From: Terana coerulea
Lineage: Eukaryota; Basidiomycota; Agaricomycetes; Polyporales; Phanerochaetaceae
DNA: 64,000 bases
Direction of reading: 5' to 3'
Assembly: GCA_024811115.1 (NCBI GenBank)
Contig: JAKOGH010000002.1
Location: 186,001-250,000, forward strand
The translations under genes and the position numbers were made by a program. Below the pieces are notes generated by a model that was given only the letters and a program-made list of their open reading frames with translations, ran no database searches and had not been told where the DNA came from. This document shows positions 1 to 10,300 of this stretch, in pieces (position 1 is the first letter of the stretch; each line of letters opens with the position of its first letter).

Positions 1-350
1 GGGACCTGGCTTATGTGACAAGCCAAGGAACGGCAGTGTAAGAACATAAGCCGATAGAAGGCTTGAGATTGTCTGCGTAAGCCGCCCTCATATCAGTAAT
101 ACATGCGTAGCATTGTTAAGATCGTTGAGTACCAGCTTAAGGGAGTACTGGTGTAAGTAAGTATTCCGATCCATGAATTGACCGCGGCTGGACTCAGCGC
201 TCTTTGTTTGCTCTTGCTTACAGCAGAATATGCTTACGTAAGCAGGAATTAGTGCCGCTAATTACAATCTTGGACATCTCTCTTGAGTCTTTCGTGTCTG
301 TGTTTCGCCTCGTTCTCCTACTCTACTCAAGGTTGCCCGCCCTTTCTGCT
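1..350. other. no gene recognised; upstream of HUB1
   Basis: No reading frame with recognisable protein features is seen on either strand. It probably holds the promoter and 5' untranslated region of the Hub1 gene that starts at 351, but no clear TATA element was found. It may also contain the 3' end of a gene outside the window. Confidence 0.4.
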
Positions 351-863
351 ATGGCTCTGATTGAGGTATGTTGTATATCAGACACTATAGATCATGCTGC
401 TGACCGCCTATTCTATCTTGGAATTGCCCTCGATTAACCTGCACCATCTTGAACGCGTGTACGCCTGCCCGTTGTTACGCGTTCGCACTGCGATAATGGA
501 CGCATAGGTTATTGCAAACGATCGTCTTGGGCGGAAAGGTACGTACCTTAGACATGACTAGAAATTTGAATAACTAATCTTATACCATGTCTACCTCAAT
601 CTAGTCCGCGTGAAGTGCAGCCCTGATGATACTGTCGGCGACCTGAAGAAGCTCATTGGTGCCCAAACCGGTACCGACCCATCAAAGATCCAGTTGAAGA
701 AATGGTATGTCCCGCTTCATTCTTCCGCTCTTTTCTTCCGATGTATTCGTACATGCGACATTTACTGACCGGTCCTCAACTGGATAGGTATACGATCTAC
801 AAGGACCACATTACTCTCTCAGACTATGAGATTCATGACGGCATGAGTCTCGAGATGTACTGA
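351..863 (+). CDS. HUB1: Hub1/UBL5 ubiquitin-like splicing modifier
   Basis: Hub1 binds the spliceosome non-covalently through HIND motifs of Snu66/Prp38 and influences 5' splice-site choice; it acts in the nucleus. Four exons: 351-365, 508-538, 605-704 and 788-863. Introns begin GTATGT, GTACGT and GTATGT, and intron 2 has a branch-point-like TAACTAAT. The spliced product is about 73 residues, the usual family length. It carries the hallmark pieces: ANDRLG near residue 8, [11 protein letters not shown], the LKKWYTIYKDH block and DYEIHDGM near the C-terminus. The match to the family is nearly continuous, so identity is secure. One oddity: the protein ends in a single tyrosine (EMY, stop), whereas human UBL5 ends YYQ. 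The start was chosen because it gives the canonical short first exon (MALIE) ahead of intron 1. Confidence 0.95.
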
Positions 864-1130
864 TTACCCCTCAATACCCTGCTCTCTCGGATGGCGAAGA
901 TCAGTATGGAAGACCGAACGGGCGAAGTTCGCATTCTAAACCCTCATGATTGGACCTCACTGCTGTAGGAGTAAATTGAAATGTCAAATGTAGCAATTCT
1001 ATCATCTGTTTTCAGGAGTTAATTTTTCCTGGGATGCGTGTCCGAGAACCAAACTCACTGTTTCCTACACGGACTCATTTATAGCGTGCATAACCGCATT
1101 AACTCTCGCAATGGCGAACTCTACCCACCT

Positions 1131-1806
1131 TCAATTCTTCCACAGCCTTGCACCCGATTTATCCAACGCCTTCTTGACCCTGCTGTCCCTCCTGTTCGGC
1201 GCAAGCGCAATGCAGGTCGGGACATTCTCTGGCTGCTCTATCCACATATGATGCGGCGCCGGAGGCGAGGCTGCCGCTAAAAGATCGGCTAGTTTTCGTA
1301 GACTCTTCTCGTCGTTGGTCTGGAATGATACGAGTTGTGCCCTATGAATAACGCGCGTATGTGAGACGTACCTGCAGCACTGCCTGGGCACCAGATCGAT
1401 CAGGGTACATATACCGACTACGATGTCCCCGTACATACCTTCCGCATGTTCTTAAGATCCTCAAGATACGCGACTGTATCTGGGAGGTCCTTCGTCTCAT
1501 GCAGAACCTAGCGAGCGCAAAGTTATAGGTCAAACAGCGTTTTATCGCCCAGGGACCCGGTCCAAAATCCCTCACGTACCGCTGCAGTAGCATGGGCAAC
1601 TTGCGCCATAAGCGGCCCGACACCCCATCCTTCGGCCTGCGTTACATCACTGTAGTTCAGCTTTGTGTGTCTAGAATTGGGGGCTCCCCGGGGCTGCTGT
1701 AGGGCGCCTGCCACGGAATCTGACATATGCAGTGCCATCCGAGTTTGCATGACCACTAGCCGAGCCTACTCACTTCGAGCAGGTCACGCCTGACAATGAT
1801 TTGCAT
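1131..1806 (-). CDS. PTRHD1: PTRHD1-like peptidyl-tRNA hydrolase (PTH2 fold)
   Basis: This is a PTH2-fold protein of the PTRHD1 branch, related to enzymes that hydrolyse peptidyl-tRNA; the cellular role of PTRHD1 itself is poorly defined. Five exons on the minus strand: 1806-1774, 1636-1580, 1507-1439, 1383-1372 and 1319-1131. They sum to 360 nt (119 residues) without a frame break. The start gives MQIIVRRDLLE. Exon 2 encodes the family signature GWGVGPLMAQVAHATAA, matching the GALVAQACHAATAAL block of human PTRHD1. The last exon encodes WIEQPENVPTCIALAP, again matching the human protein. Exon 4 is only 12 nt (AVLQ); without it the conserved MRK-x-VLx segment is missing. No in-frame ATG lies upstream before a stop, so the start at 1806 is favoured, though a further 5' exon cannot be excluded. 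Confidence 0.88.
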
Positions 1807-2637
1807 CGTCAATGGTGGCTGTGGTGCGGCAGCAGCCGCTGTCTCCCGCTCCGCCCACTCCCATTTTCTACAGCACTGAGCTGATCCCTGCACCAGTGCC
1901 GCTGCCAGTGGTGGACACGGCGGACTCGAGCAGGGCACCAGTTTGCAGTGGAGTAGTCATGCGCCTAGCGGAAACGGTCGTAATTCGAAGAGTAAACAGA
2001 GTGGGCGATCCTCTTCAAGGGCGCGAACCGTTTATTTTGTGAGGAAGCCAAGAGATGGCGGTGGTGTTCTTGAAGACTTGCTAAACGCGGACTGATGTGC
2101 TGAAACGCCAGCATATCGGGCGCTTGTTTGGCTCTCACCTCACTTGCCTCTTCGGAGTGTCCTCGGTCAGCAGTACTGGATTTCTTCGCTCTACCTTCGA
2201 CTCTTGAGACACCGATATAATAATTTGTGCAGCGTACTACACAGTACACTCATTGACGTCAAAGTCACCACGCATTTCGGTCAACCCAAAGCCGGCGCCC
2301 CGCCCAAAAGCGGCGCGTTGACGACGCGAGCACTGTAAGGCTGATGGGATGATGTGTTTCAGTGTCGCAGACATACGAATGCGATGCCACCCCGGGAGAG
2401 CCCGCGCTAACGGAGTTGCGTATATAAGACCAAGGGATCTGCATCGTTGGTTCCCCAGCTGGCCTATTCGCTTTCTTCTTCTTTTCTTCTTCAAGTCGCG
2501 GTACCGGATAGTACGTGCCTGTCACTACGTTGTCGGCATGCGTACTGACTGGCTGCTCACATAGCCCGACTTTTTCTTTGTTCCGCTCCCTACCACCCTT
2601 CACGACTCTCGTCCGTCCTCACTACCACCTAATCAAG
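1807..2637. other. intergenic region
   Basis: Several open frames run through this stretch but none shows family features or a convincing splice pattern. The right part holds the promoter of the small secreted protein gene: a TATATAAG box at about 2421 followed by a CT-rich tract (about 2465-2495). Confidence 0.4.
2421..2428 (+). promoter_or_regulatory. TATA box of the small secreted protein gene
   Basis: TATATAAG, followed 40-70 bp downstream by a pyrimidine-rich run of TTCTTCTT type. This is a common arrangement in fungal core promoters. The ATG lies about 210 bp further on, leaving room for a long leader. Confidence 0.5.
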
Positions 2638-3213
2638 ATGCAGTTCTCTCTCCCCACGTTCTTTGCCCTCTTCCTTGCGCTCGCGGCATCCGTGCTCCCC
2701 GCCATGTCCAAGCCCATCGTCAAGTACGTCTTTACATTTCTTGGGACTTCCCAGGCTTACATTCTTCCGCGACAGCTTCCCGGGCAGCGGTATCGCTGGC
2801 CGCCCCTTCGGTCGTATCGGCACTGTCAAGCTGAACAACCCGAATGGCTTCGCGAACGGACCCGTCGCGATGAACATCCCGCCCGTTCCGTCTCCTGTAG
2901 CAAGCCGCCGGGATGACTTGTGCGTGTTGCGCGTATCGCGTCTTTGTTTCCAGTTACTGACTGATGATGGTGGAAAATAGGGAGAGCGTCATGTGGAAGC
3001 GCATTATCGACTTGCACTGCACCCCTGCGTTCGCTGGCACGCCCCTGCCTGCGGACTGCTACAACAAGCCTGCGCTCCCTAACTCTGCCCCCAACGGCCT
3101 GCGCGTCTTGGAGTACGTATCCAGTCTCATGGTTGTACAAGATTTGTGCTGACAGTTTTAACAGGCTGCGCCAGCTTGCTGCTCGTGCGCTGCTCGCGGG
3201 TCTCATGAACTAA
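2638..3213 (+). CDS. small secreted protein, unknown function
   Basis: Four exons: 2638-2723, 2776-2919, 2981-3112 and 3165-3213. They total 411 nt and encode 136 residues. Residues 1 to about 25 form a clear signal peptide: a short N-region, a hydrophobic core of Phe, Leu and Ala, and AMSKP near the probable cleavage site. The mature part is Gly/Pro/Asn-rich in its first half (FGRIGTVKLNNPNGF) and then contains two cysteines flanking the AGTPLPAD region, possibly one disulfide. The C-terminus is a short amphipathic Leu/Ala/Arg helix. All introns are 52-61 bp with GT..AG ends. No known domain is recognised. It could be a small secreted effector-like or cell-surface protein, but there is no direct evidence for a role. 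Confidence 0.75.
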
Positions 3214-3447
3214 GAACTCGGTGTGATGTGGAATGCCTGAGGTGGTTTATCATCGTAACGACCAGTATTTATGCGAGTTTAGAAGATTACCTTACATTGA
3301 ATGGAATGCGAATAGTCAGCCATAACAGTAGTCGTGTGCGTCGGCGTGTCAAAACGCAGGCATCTCTCAAGAAGTAGAGGACATGTATTCATGCAGGAAT
3401 TTTGGTGGTTACTTGGTACAGTTGATCTTCGTCGTCTTATTAACACG

Positions 3448-4380
3448 TCAAGGAATGCCCCTGCCTGCGCGAGTGGCTTTGGCAGCCTCACTCTGAGCTT
3501 CATTCCGGAGGTAGCGGCCGTAGATCTCAGCGTAGCGCTCCTTATCCTGCAATGGCCATCAGTTTCACAATCTGAGCCTCGTCTTCAACTGCAACACCAC
3601 TCACGCTGCTGGTCTTCACGACGCTATCCCTCTGTTCCACTCTCTCCGCGTATTCCTCCCACACAGAACCCACAGCTTCCCTCGAATACCCGCGGTTCTC
3701 CCCAGGAATGTAGTCTCTCACGATGAACGGCACGATCGCGACGTCGACCAAGCTGAACTGCTCTCCGAGGAAGTACGGACCCTTGATCTTCTCAGCAAAT
3801 TGCTTCAAGGCCTTATGGAAGTCTTCCAAAGCCTCCTGCTGTTTATCGGGCTTCCTGCGCCTGGACCAAGCGGAAGAAGACTGGGACGATGGACTTGGAG
3901 ACGAAGTCGAGCCAGAGACGGGCGTATGCGCGCTCGAACGGGTCCGAGGGAAGGAGGTGCGGCTTGTGCTCGGGATATGCTTCTTCGAGGAACTCGGTGA
4001 GGATGAGCGACTCATATAGCGCCTTCCCTTGGTACTCGATCGCCGGAACGAGACCTTTGGGATTGATATCTGAAGCGAGACTTTGTGAGTACCGTCCAAT
4101 GCACGCTGATGGTGTGCATACGTACCGAGGAAGTGCTTCTCCTTCTTGTAAGGGTTAACCTCCTTGTATTGGTATGGAATGCCTCGTTCCTCGAGGGCGA
4201 TCCATGACCTTTGAACGAAAGGACAGAACTATGAAATGTCAAAGTGAGGCATCAAGATTAATTGGTATGGCGTACCCAACCAGCGTAGAATATGAGATCC
4301 TGGGAGTCCTGGTGCGCCTCAACCGTCTTGGCTGCACGACCGGTTGCGTAAGGAAAGATCTGTGCGTCTGGAATGGACAT
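3448..4380 (-). CDS. omega-class glutathione S-transferase (copy A), frame broken
   Basis: Exons on the minus strand: 4380-4276, 4228-4126, 4069-3605 and 3546-3448. The N-terminal thioredoxin fold has the omega-type catalytic motif FCPFVQR, where the cysteine rather than Ser/Tyr activates glutathione. EERGIPYQYKEVNPYKK follows, then the alpha-helical C-terminal domain with the N-capping region VDVAIVPFIVRDY. Omega GSTs act as deglutathionylating thiol transferases and bind wood extractives in white-rot fungi. Exons sum to 772 nt, one more than copy B (771 nt). The frame breaks near 3851-3856, where CAGGAAG stands for the expected CAGAAG. Removing one base restores alignment with copy B on both sides (QAQKPDKQQEALEDF against QAQTKEKQDEAREDL). 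This is either a sequencing indel or a recently inactivated copy. Start and exon structure are identical in all three copies. Confidence 0.88.
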
Positions 4381-4579
4381 GATGATAGTACGAAGGGGTG
4401 AATGTGGCTTTCAGATCCATGTCGCCTTGTCTTTATACCTGCCAGACAGGTGGGATGAATAAGCTGCTGAAGAGGAGCACGAGGGACAGGATCGCGAATG
4501 AGTGACTTCACTCAGGAGGAGGGCACACGAGGGCATACGATGAGCACTGGCGTCGCACTTGCAGAACGCTCGGGCTCAT

Positions 4580-4605
4580 GCCGGACGTCTGGCGCCGAGT
4601 CCGGC
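4580..4605. repeat. 7-bp inverted repeat upstream of GST copy A
   Basis: Arms GCCGGAC (4580-4586) and GTCCGGC (4599-4605) are separated by 12 bp, about 200 bp upstream of the copy A start. Each arm contains a CGG/CCG triplet, the half-site type of Zn2Cys6 regulators. This could be a binding site, but a GC-rich chance match is possible. Confidence 0.3.
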
Positions 4606-4781
4606 GTGTGCCCGCCGTCACAGGTGGCGCTTCTCTTCTCAGGTGTTTGTCCTGTTTTAGAGGGTAGCGTAGCTGAGTAGACTCGAAACACTTGTCCATC
4701 TCATCCTTCACCCTTGGATGCAGTCGCAGGACGTATAGTGCAACGCCCAATTTTTATATACTCTTTGTAACCAGAACAATC

Positions 4782-5718
4782 TCAAGGAATTGGTTTGCCC
4801 TCCCGAGTAGCTTTTGCACCTCCACTCTGAGCCTCATCACGAAGGTAACGGCCAACTATCTCCTCGTAGTGTTCCTTATCCTGTTCACAGCAATCAAACC
4901 CCTACTCAACGACAAAACTATGTCAAACTACTCACACTCATGGTGCCGATGACACTGGGCCTCTTCTCGACCAGTGCCGTATATTCAACCCACTTTGCCC
5001 CAACGGCTTCGCGCGTGAAGCCTCTATGCTCCACGAAGGTAAAATCCCTGACGACCCACGGCGCAATAGCAGCATCCACCAAGCCGAAATCCGTGCCGAG
5101 GAAATACGGCCCCTTGATCTGCTCGGAGAAAGTCCTCAAAGCCTTTGTCAGGTCTTCGCGGGCCTCGTCTTGCTTCTCCTTGGTCTGCGCCTGCATGAGA
5201 CGGAAATTGACAGGGTTGATGGACTTGACAATGAAGTCAATCCAGATGCGCGCATACGCTCGTTCATATGGATCGGATGGGAGAAAATTGGGTGTGTGCT
5301 GAGGATAGGCTTCTTCGAGGAATTCGCAGAGAATGAGAGATTCATATAGCGCTTTGCCTTTGTACTCAATGGCAGGGACGAGACCTTTCGGATTGAGCTC
5401 TGAAGTAGCACGTTATCTGACTAGTCAAACCTCAAACTAATTGCAGGCTCACCCAGGAAGTGCTTCTCCTTCTTGTATGGGTTTACTTCCTTGTACTGGT
5501 AGGGAATCCCTCGCTCTTCGAGGGTGATCCACGTCCTCTGAACGAATGGACAAAACTGTACAATGTAGTAAGCTGTACGTTACGGTATTCTTGATATTAG
5601 TACAATGACGTACCCAGCCGGAATAGAAAATCAATTCTTGTGGTTCCTGATGTTTTTCGACTATCCTTGCAGCCGCGCCAGTGGCATGAGGGAATATGTT
5701 CTCATCCGGCATAGGCAT
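4782..5718 (-). CDS. omega-class glutathione S-transferase (copy B), intact
   Basis: Minus-strand exons: 5718-5614, 5555-5453, 5399-4936 and 4880-4782. They sum to exactly 771 nt (256 residues) with no break, so this is the reference copy for the cluster. The sequence has FCPFVQR with the catalytic Cys, then the EVNPYKKEKHF segment of the thioredoxin fold. The helical domain carries FRLMQAQTKEKQ and the conserved DFGLVDAAIAPWVVRD region. The first intron falls directly before the FCPF motif in all three copies, showing a common origin. The likely reaction is glutathione-dependent thiol transfer or removal of glutathione from xenobiotic conjugates, in the cytosol. It lies head-to-tail between copies A and C with about 350-400 bp between genes, so each copy has its own promoter. 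A perfect 21-bp palindrome sits about 76 bp upstream of its start. Confidence 0.92.
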
Positions 5719-5793
5719 GGTGAGGATGGCGTGCTCTCGTCGGCGACTCGGAGACGGCCAGTCAAGGACTCACGATTCCAGCCTGACTATATA

Positions 5794-5814
5794 CTACTTC
5801 CGAGTCGGAAGTAG
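5794..5814. promoter_or_regulatory. perfect palindrome next to the TATA box of GST copy B
   Basis: Arms CTACTTCCGA and TCGGAAGTAG are exact inverse complements around a single central base. They abut a TATATAG element (about 5787-5793, read on the minus strand) and lie 76-96 bp upstream of the copy B start. The core reads CCG-N3-CGG, the kind of inverted triplet bound by dimeric Zn2Cys6 transcription factors. It was not found upstream of copies A and C. The function is inferred. Confidence 0.5.
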
Positions 5815-6068
5815 ACAGTGAGAAAAAGCGATGAGTAAGACCCTTTCCCATGAACGGAACGCGGGAGGGCGTGTTCAGTGGAACGATGGCGTATTGAAAC
5901 ATCTGCCCTTCTCATCTGCATGCTGGCGAGCTGGTTCAAGCCTGCCTGCGCATTCACGATTCAATGGTAAGCTTAAGCTGATCATCCAGTCCAAACCCAG
6001 TCATTTCGTGCATCGTTTCGCCTTAGCACAACAGCACTTTGTTGATTTTATGCCTGCCAGAGGCTATC

Positions 6069-7012
6069 TCAAGGAATCGGCTTGCCAGCCCGTATGGCTT
6101 TGGCAGCCTCACTCTGAGCCTCGTCCCGAAGGTAACGACCGTATATCTCGGCATACTGCTCTTTGTCCTGCACCCGCCAATTAGTCCCCACAATTCCCTT
6201 ACATGCAGAATGTAGACACTGACACTCATCGTATTTTTCACGCTCGGACGCTCAGCCAGAGCATCAGCATATGCCTTCCACGCGTTGCCCGCCGCGTCCC
6301 TCGAGAGAGCCCGGTTCTCGCTCAGGATATAATCCCTCGTGACCCACGGCGCGACGGCTACGTCGACCAAGCTGAACTCCTCACCGAGGAAATACGGGCC
6401 TTGACCTTCTCGCTCAACGTGCGGAGGGCCTTCGTGTACTCCTCCCGCGCGTCGTTTTGCTTCTCGGGCGTCTGTGACTGGAGGAGACGCATGAAGTTCG
6501 GCACGACGGACTTGGTGACGAAGTCCACCCAGAGGCGGACGTAGGCGCGTTGGAGCGGGTCGGCGGGGAGGAGGTTGGGCTTGTACGACGGATAGGCGTC
6601 CTCGAGGAACTCGCAGATAACGAGCGACTCGTAGAGGGCGCTGCCTTTGTACTCGATCGCTGGGACAAGACCCTTGGGATTGATGTCTGCGGAATTAGCT
6701 GGTCAGCTGACAAGCATAGGTAAAAGAAAGCCCGTGAACGAACCAAGGAAATGCTTCTCTTTCTTATACGGATTGACCTCCTTGTATTGGTACGGGACAC
6801 CTCTTTCTTCGAGGGTTATCCAGCTTCTTTGGACATATGGACAGAACTACGCGAAAGCAATTAGCTCAGCGTCAACTATTTCGTGCTAAACAAAGGCGCG
6901 AACTTACCCAGCCAGAGTAAAACACAAGGTCCTGGGGCTCCTGATGCTGATCAACAATTTTGGCAGCGGTGCCCGTCGCGCTGGGAGGGATTTGGTGGTC
7001 TGGGATAGACAT
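6069..7012 (-). CDS. omega-class glutathione S-transferase (copy C), frame broken
   Basis: Minus-strand exons: 7012-6908, 6846-6744, 6686-6224 and 6167-6069. They sum to 770 nt, one base short of the intact copy B. The N-terminal half has FCPYVQR with the omega-class cysteine. The C-terminal half has SLVDVAVAPWVTRDY. The break is at about 6396-6400: the gene reads AAGGCCCGTATTT where both paralogues have a third G ahead of the proline codon (KGPYFLG). Adding one base restores the paralogue frame through to the end. Intron 2 uses the less common donor GTTCGT and intron 3 GTCAGT. A TATATAG element lies about 60 bp upstream (about 7068-7074). It could be a sequencing indel in a GGGCCC run or a disabled copy. 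Confidence 0.88.
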
Positions 7013-7308
7013 GTTGAGCGGTCTGAGAGATAGTCCTAGCCATCTTCCCCATGGTTCACACTATATACTATCCAGCGAATCAGATGAGTAAGCTTAGGAT
7101 CCTGATTATTACGTGCGAATTCGTCCAGGGCAGGATGACGTGAGGCGTTGTGCTCCAGTCAGTTGTAACAGGTGATCCTTCTACGATGATATCTGTGTTT
7201 GGAAAGCTCCTATAACGTCGGTCTCGGATAAGGAAGCCCGTTGCCGTTGAGACACAGATTCGGAGCTCTGAAGGAGATAGTATTATAAGCAACACGTCAT
7301 CACAAAAA

Positions 7309-10300
7309 TCATGGTAGAACAAGAACAGTGATATCTTGAACACTTTTACCGGTTTCCTTGTCCGTGTTCCTCAGCTTCTCCAAGCCATCCTCACCCCGGC
7401 CATCCCACCTGACGTCCACAACCTTCACGGCTTCGCCCTCCGATTCCTGAGCCTCAGCACCAGGCGGTGTCCTCCTGTCCGTCACCTTGATCTTCGGGAC
7501 CGTGGCGTACCCGCATTCGATGGGTATCATGTTCCACGTTAAGACCTCCTCGCCGCCAGGCATTAAAAGCGGCACACGCCCGCTTCGGAGGCCCGCTAGC
7601 ACGAATCCGTCCGACGGGTCAAATTCGACTTGAACGACGACGTTCGCCGCGCCCGTTTGACGGAGATTGCGGATGCAGAGGCGCATTTGCGTTGGAACGT
7701 GCAGCTTGGCCTGCGTCGGAACATCGAGGAGTGCGATGAGCCCGTCTGACGGAGGCCGTAGCGTCGGTAAGGGAAAACGACTCATAGCTGGTGAGCCAAG
7801 CTCGCCGTCGGATAAAATTCTGACAGTACTGTAAATCAACTCTCAGAAGGCTAGAAAGACGGAGTACGCACCTCCGCCAAGTGATTTCATACATTCCCGG
7901 GCCTGGCATGGTTCCATCCAAAGGATCTTCAGGTAGCGAGATGCTCACCCGACAGCTGTCGCTGAACTCGTCTCCAGGTAGCCATTCGTCCAAAAGATCC
8001 TCGGCGTCCGTGTCTAAGACACAGTCCACAATCTTGGCGTGGAATCCGTCCTAACAATCCATGTAAGCCCCACGGCACCGAAAAACCGAAGATAATGCAT
8101 ACGTCGCGGATGAGCTTTGCGCTCTCGATTTTAATACCGTGAGGACCAACGCACGTCCAGGATGTCACAATGGTGGCTTCGCCTCCGTTTCCACCATCCC
8201 AGAACTCAGACTCGAAGGTGTCCAAGTCCGCGAGTCCCGGCAGCGGTCTTGTTGATCTTCGGTAGCCTACGTCATGTTTCACCGTGATAGGGTCGACGGT
8301 GTGCACGACAAGGGTCCGTAGTGTTTCCTCAGTATCGGTCGACGTAAGAGACGGAGTTTGGGGCGTAACTGGACTGGAAGAATCACTGCTAGTAGTCTGC
8401 GAGCGGATGGAAATATCGACCACAACGTCTGATGCTGCACCTCCACTGAGCAGATATACAGTCTTTACAGCGCTCGCGCCGGGGGCCAAGGTTCCAAAGG
8501 ATATACTCTTGACTAGGTTCGACCACGTTTGCTTGTCGTAGCTCAGGCTGCTTGCTGCAAACGATGGCACTGGTTAGGGTCACCGAATCTCATGACCAAA
8601 TGGTTAGGACATACACGCAAACTCGACTTCGGACGGATGCAGCATAGCGTCTGCAACAATATCCAGCTCTCGGTCGTCGGTGTTGATGACCTCCACAGAG
8701 ATAGGATACTCTTCCTCAAGGTAAGGTGGCGCATGGTGGGACAAGGATACTTGAACTGAATGTGGACGAGGGCGTACACTGCAGTGTCGTAAGTGAATGT
8801 TGTACATGACACAAACTCAACCACGTACATGGCGCTAGACACCGGATGCAGATTGTCTCTGCGAATGGGCATGAATCGAGGAGGAACAATGGAGCTCAGC
8901 CACCTAGGAGTCGGGACAGAGCCGAAGCGTATGCTGGTGGGCGGAATAGGCAGCTCAATCGTCCAACTGCCTTCCTTCAACGTCAGCACAAGTCTAGATA
9001 CCTACATGGCGAGTGGTCAGAGTTGAGGCGGCGGACCGTTGAAAAGTCGGACATACCGTCAATGTCGTTGGCAATGCTGAGACAAGAGAGCCAGTGAAAA
9101 CAACAGTTCGACCTGTCCACCAACGCAAGTTCGCTTCCACTTCCTGGCTAGCTCCTCTTGTAGCGTCTGACGACAGATCAATCTGCCCTAGGTCGACACA
9201 CTGAATCCTGGACGGTTGTGGTTCTTCTTCAGCCGCCTTGTGAGTGACGATAATAGGGCCAACTTCTTCGCCGAAATGAATTGCAAGTGAGGAGAAGGGA
9301 ATTGAAGACATGTAGGTATGTGAGGGAGCGGAGAGGGCCAGTTGATAGACGGCTGGTTCACCAACTTTCACCTCGGGTGCCCAGAAGACCAGAGACGAAT
9401 CCACTACGATAAGTTGAGCTAGCGGCGAATCGTACAAAAGCGGTGGGACGCACATAAGGGCTCTGCGTCCGCCAGGTCAACGACAAGTGGTCGGTCCAAG
9501 TCCGTAGGTACGGTGCTCTACATGTGACCTATGTTAGCCGAAGAGCTGCAGCAAGATGTGACATACCCGAAGGACGGCTAACAGGTCCTCTTGTATTGCG
9601 TCCGGTTCGTCCTCTGCGGCGCTCGTACCGTGAGCGAGCATTTCGATCAACAGCTGTACACTGAGCTCCATGTCTCCTAGCTGTTGCGCACATCTGTACC
9701 AGGTTGATAGTAGAGGGACGAGCATGGCATCCCATTTTTCGCGCCTGTACGTTTTTGCGATACGTTCGAAAAAGCTATTAACGGAGTCAACAGGTGAAAA
9801 CCCATACATCTTTGCAAGTAAAAGTAATCCATACCGAACAGCCATGTCAAACTTTCCTGACTCGTGGTAGGTTTGAGCGATCCGGTATGCTATCCAAAGT
9901 GTCTGACGACCTTGATTTTGAGCTCCCGAAGGACTATACTTCTTGAAAAGCTCGTATGCTCTTGTGTAAAGCTACACATTGTCAACCAACAGCGCATAAA
10001 TCAAGTGTAAATAGAGGGCTCACCTCTAAAATGACAGTCAGATGATCCACCTTGTTCTCGTTCGCAAAGCCGGGTGACGAGGATACAGGACTACTAGGCG
10101 ACTGCAAGGGTTCTCAGTCAATTTCGCTGCTCACATACGCGCATATTTACGCACGTCGTATTCCAACGCTCGCAAGAACCTGGCCCTTCTGCTTTCAGTG
10201 CAGCGCGCAGCCAAATAGTAGTAATATCCTGGATGCATGAGAGCCTGTGTCGGATTGAGTCCAAGTGAGCGTAGTGATTCCATTTCGACCGCGCTGCGCT

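Noticed and set aside
2724..2753. Alternative acceptor CCCAG for intron 1 of the small secreted protein, giving LTFFRD in frame
   Set aside because: The intron would be only 30 bp. The acceptor at 2775 gives a 52-bp intron like the others.
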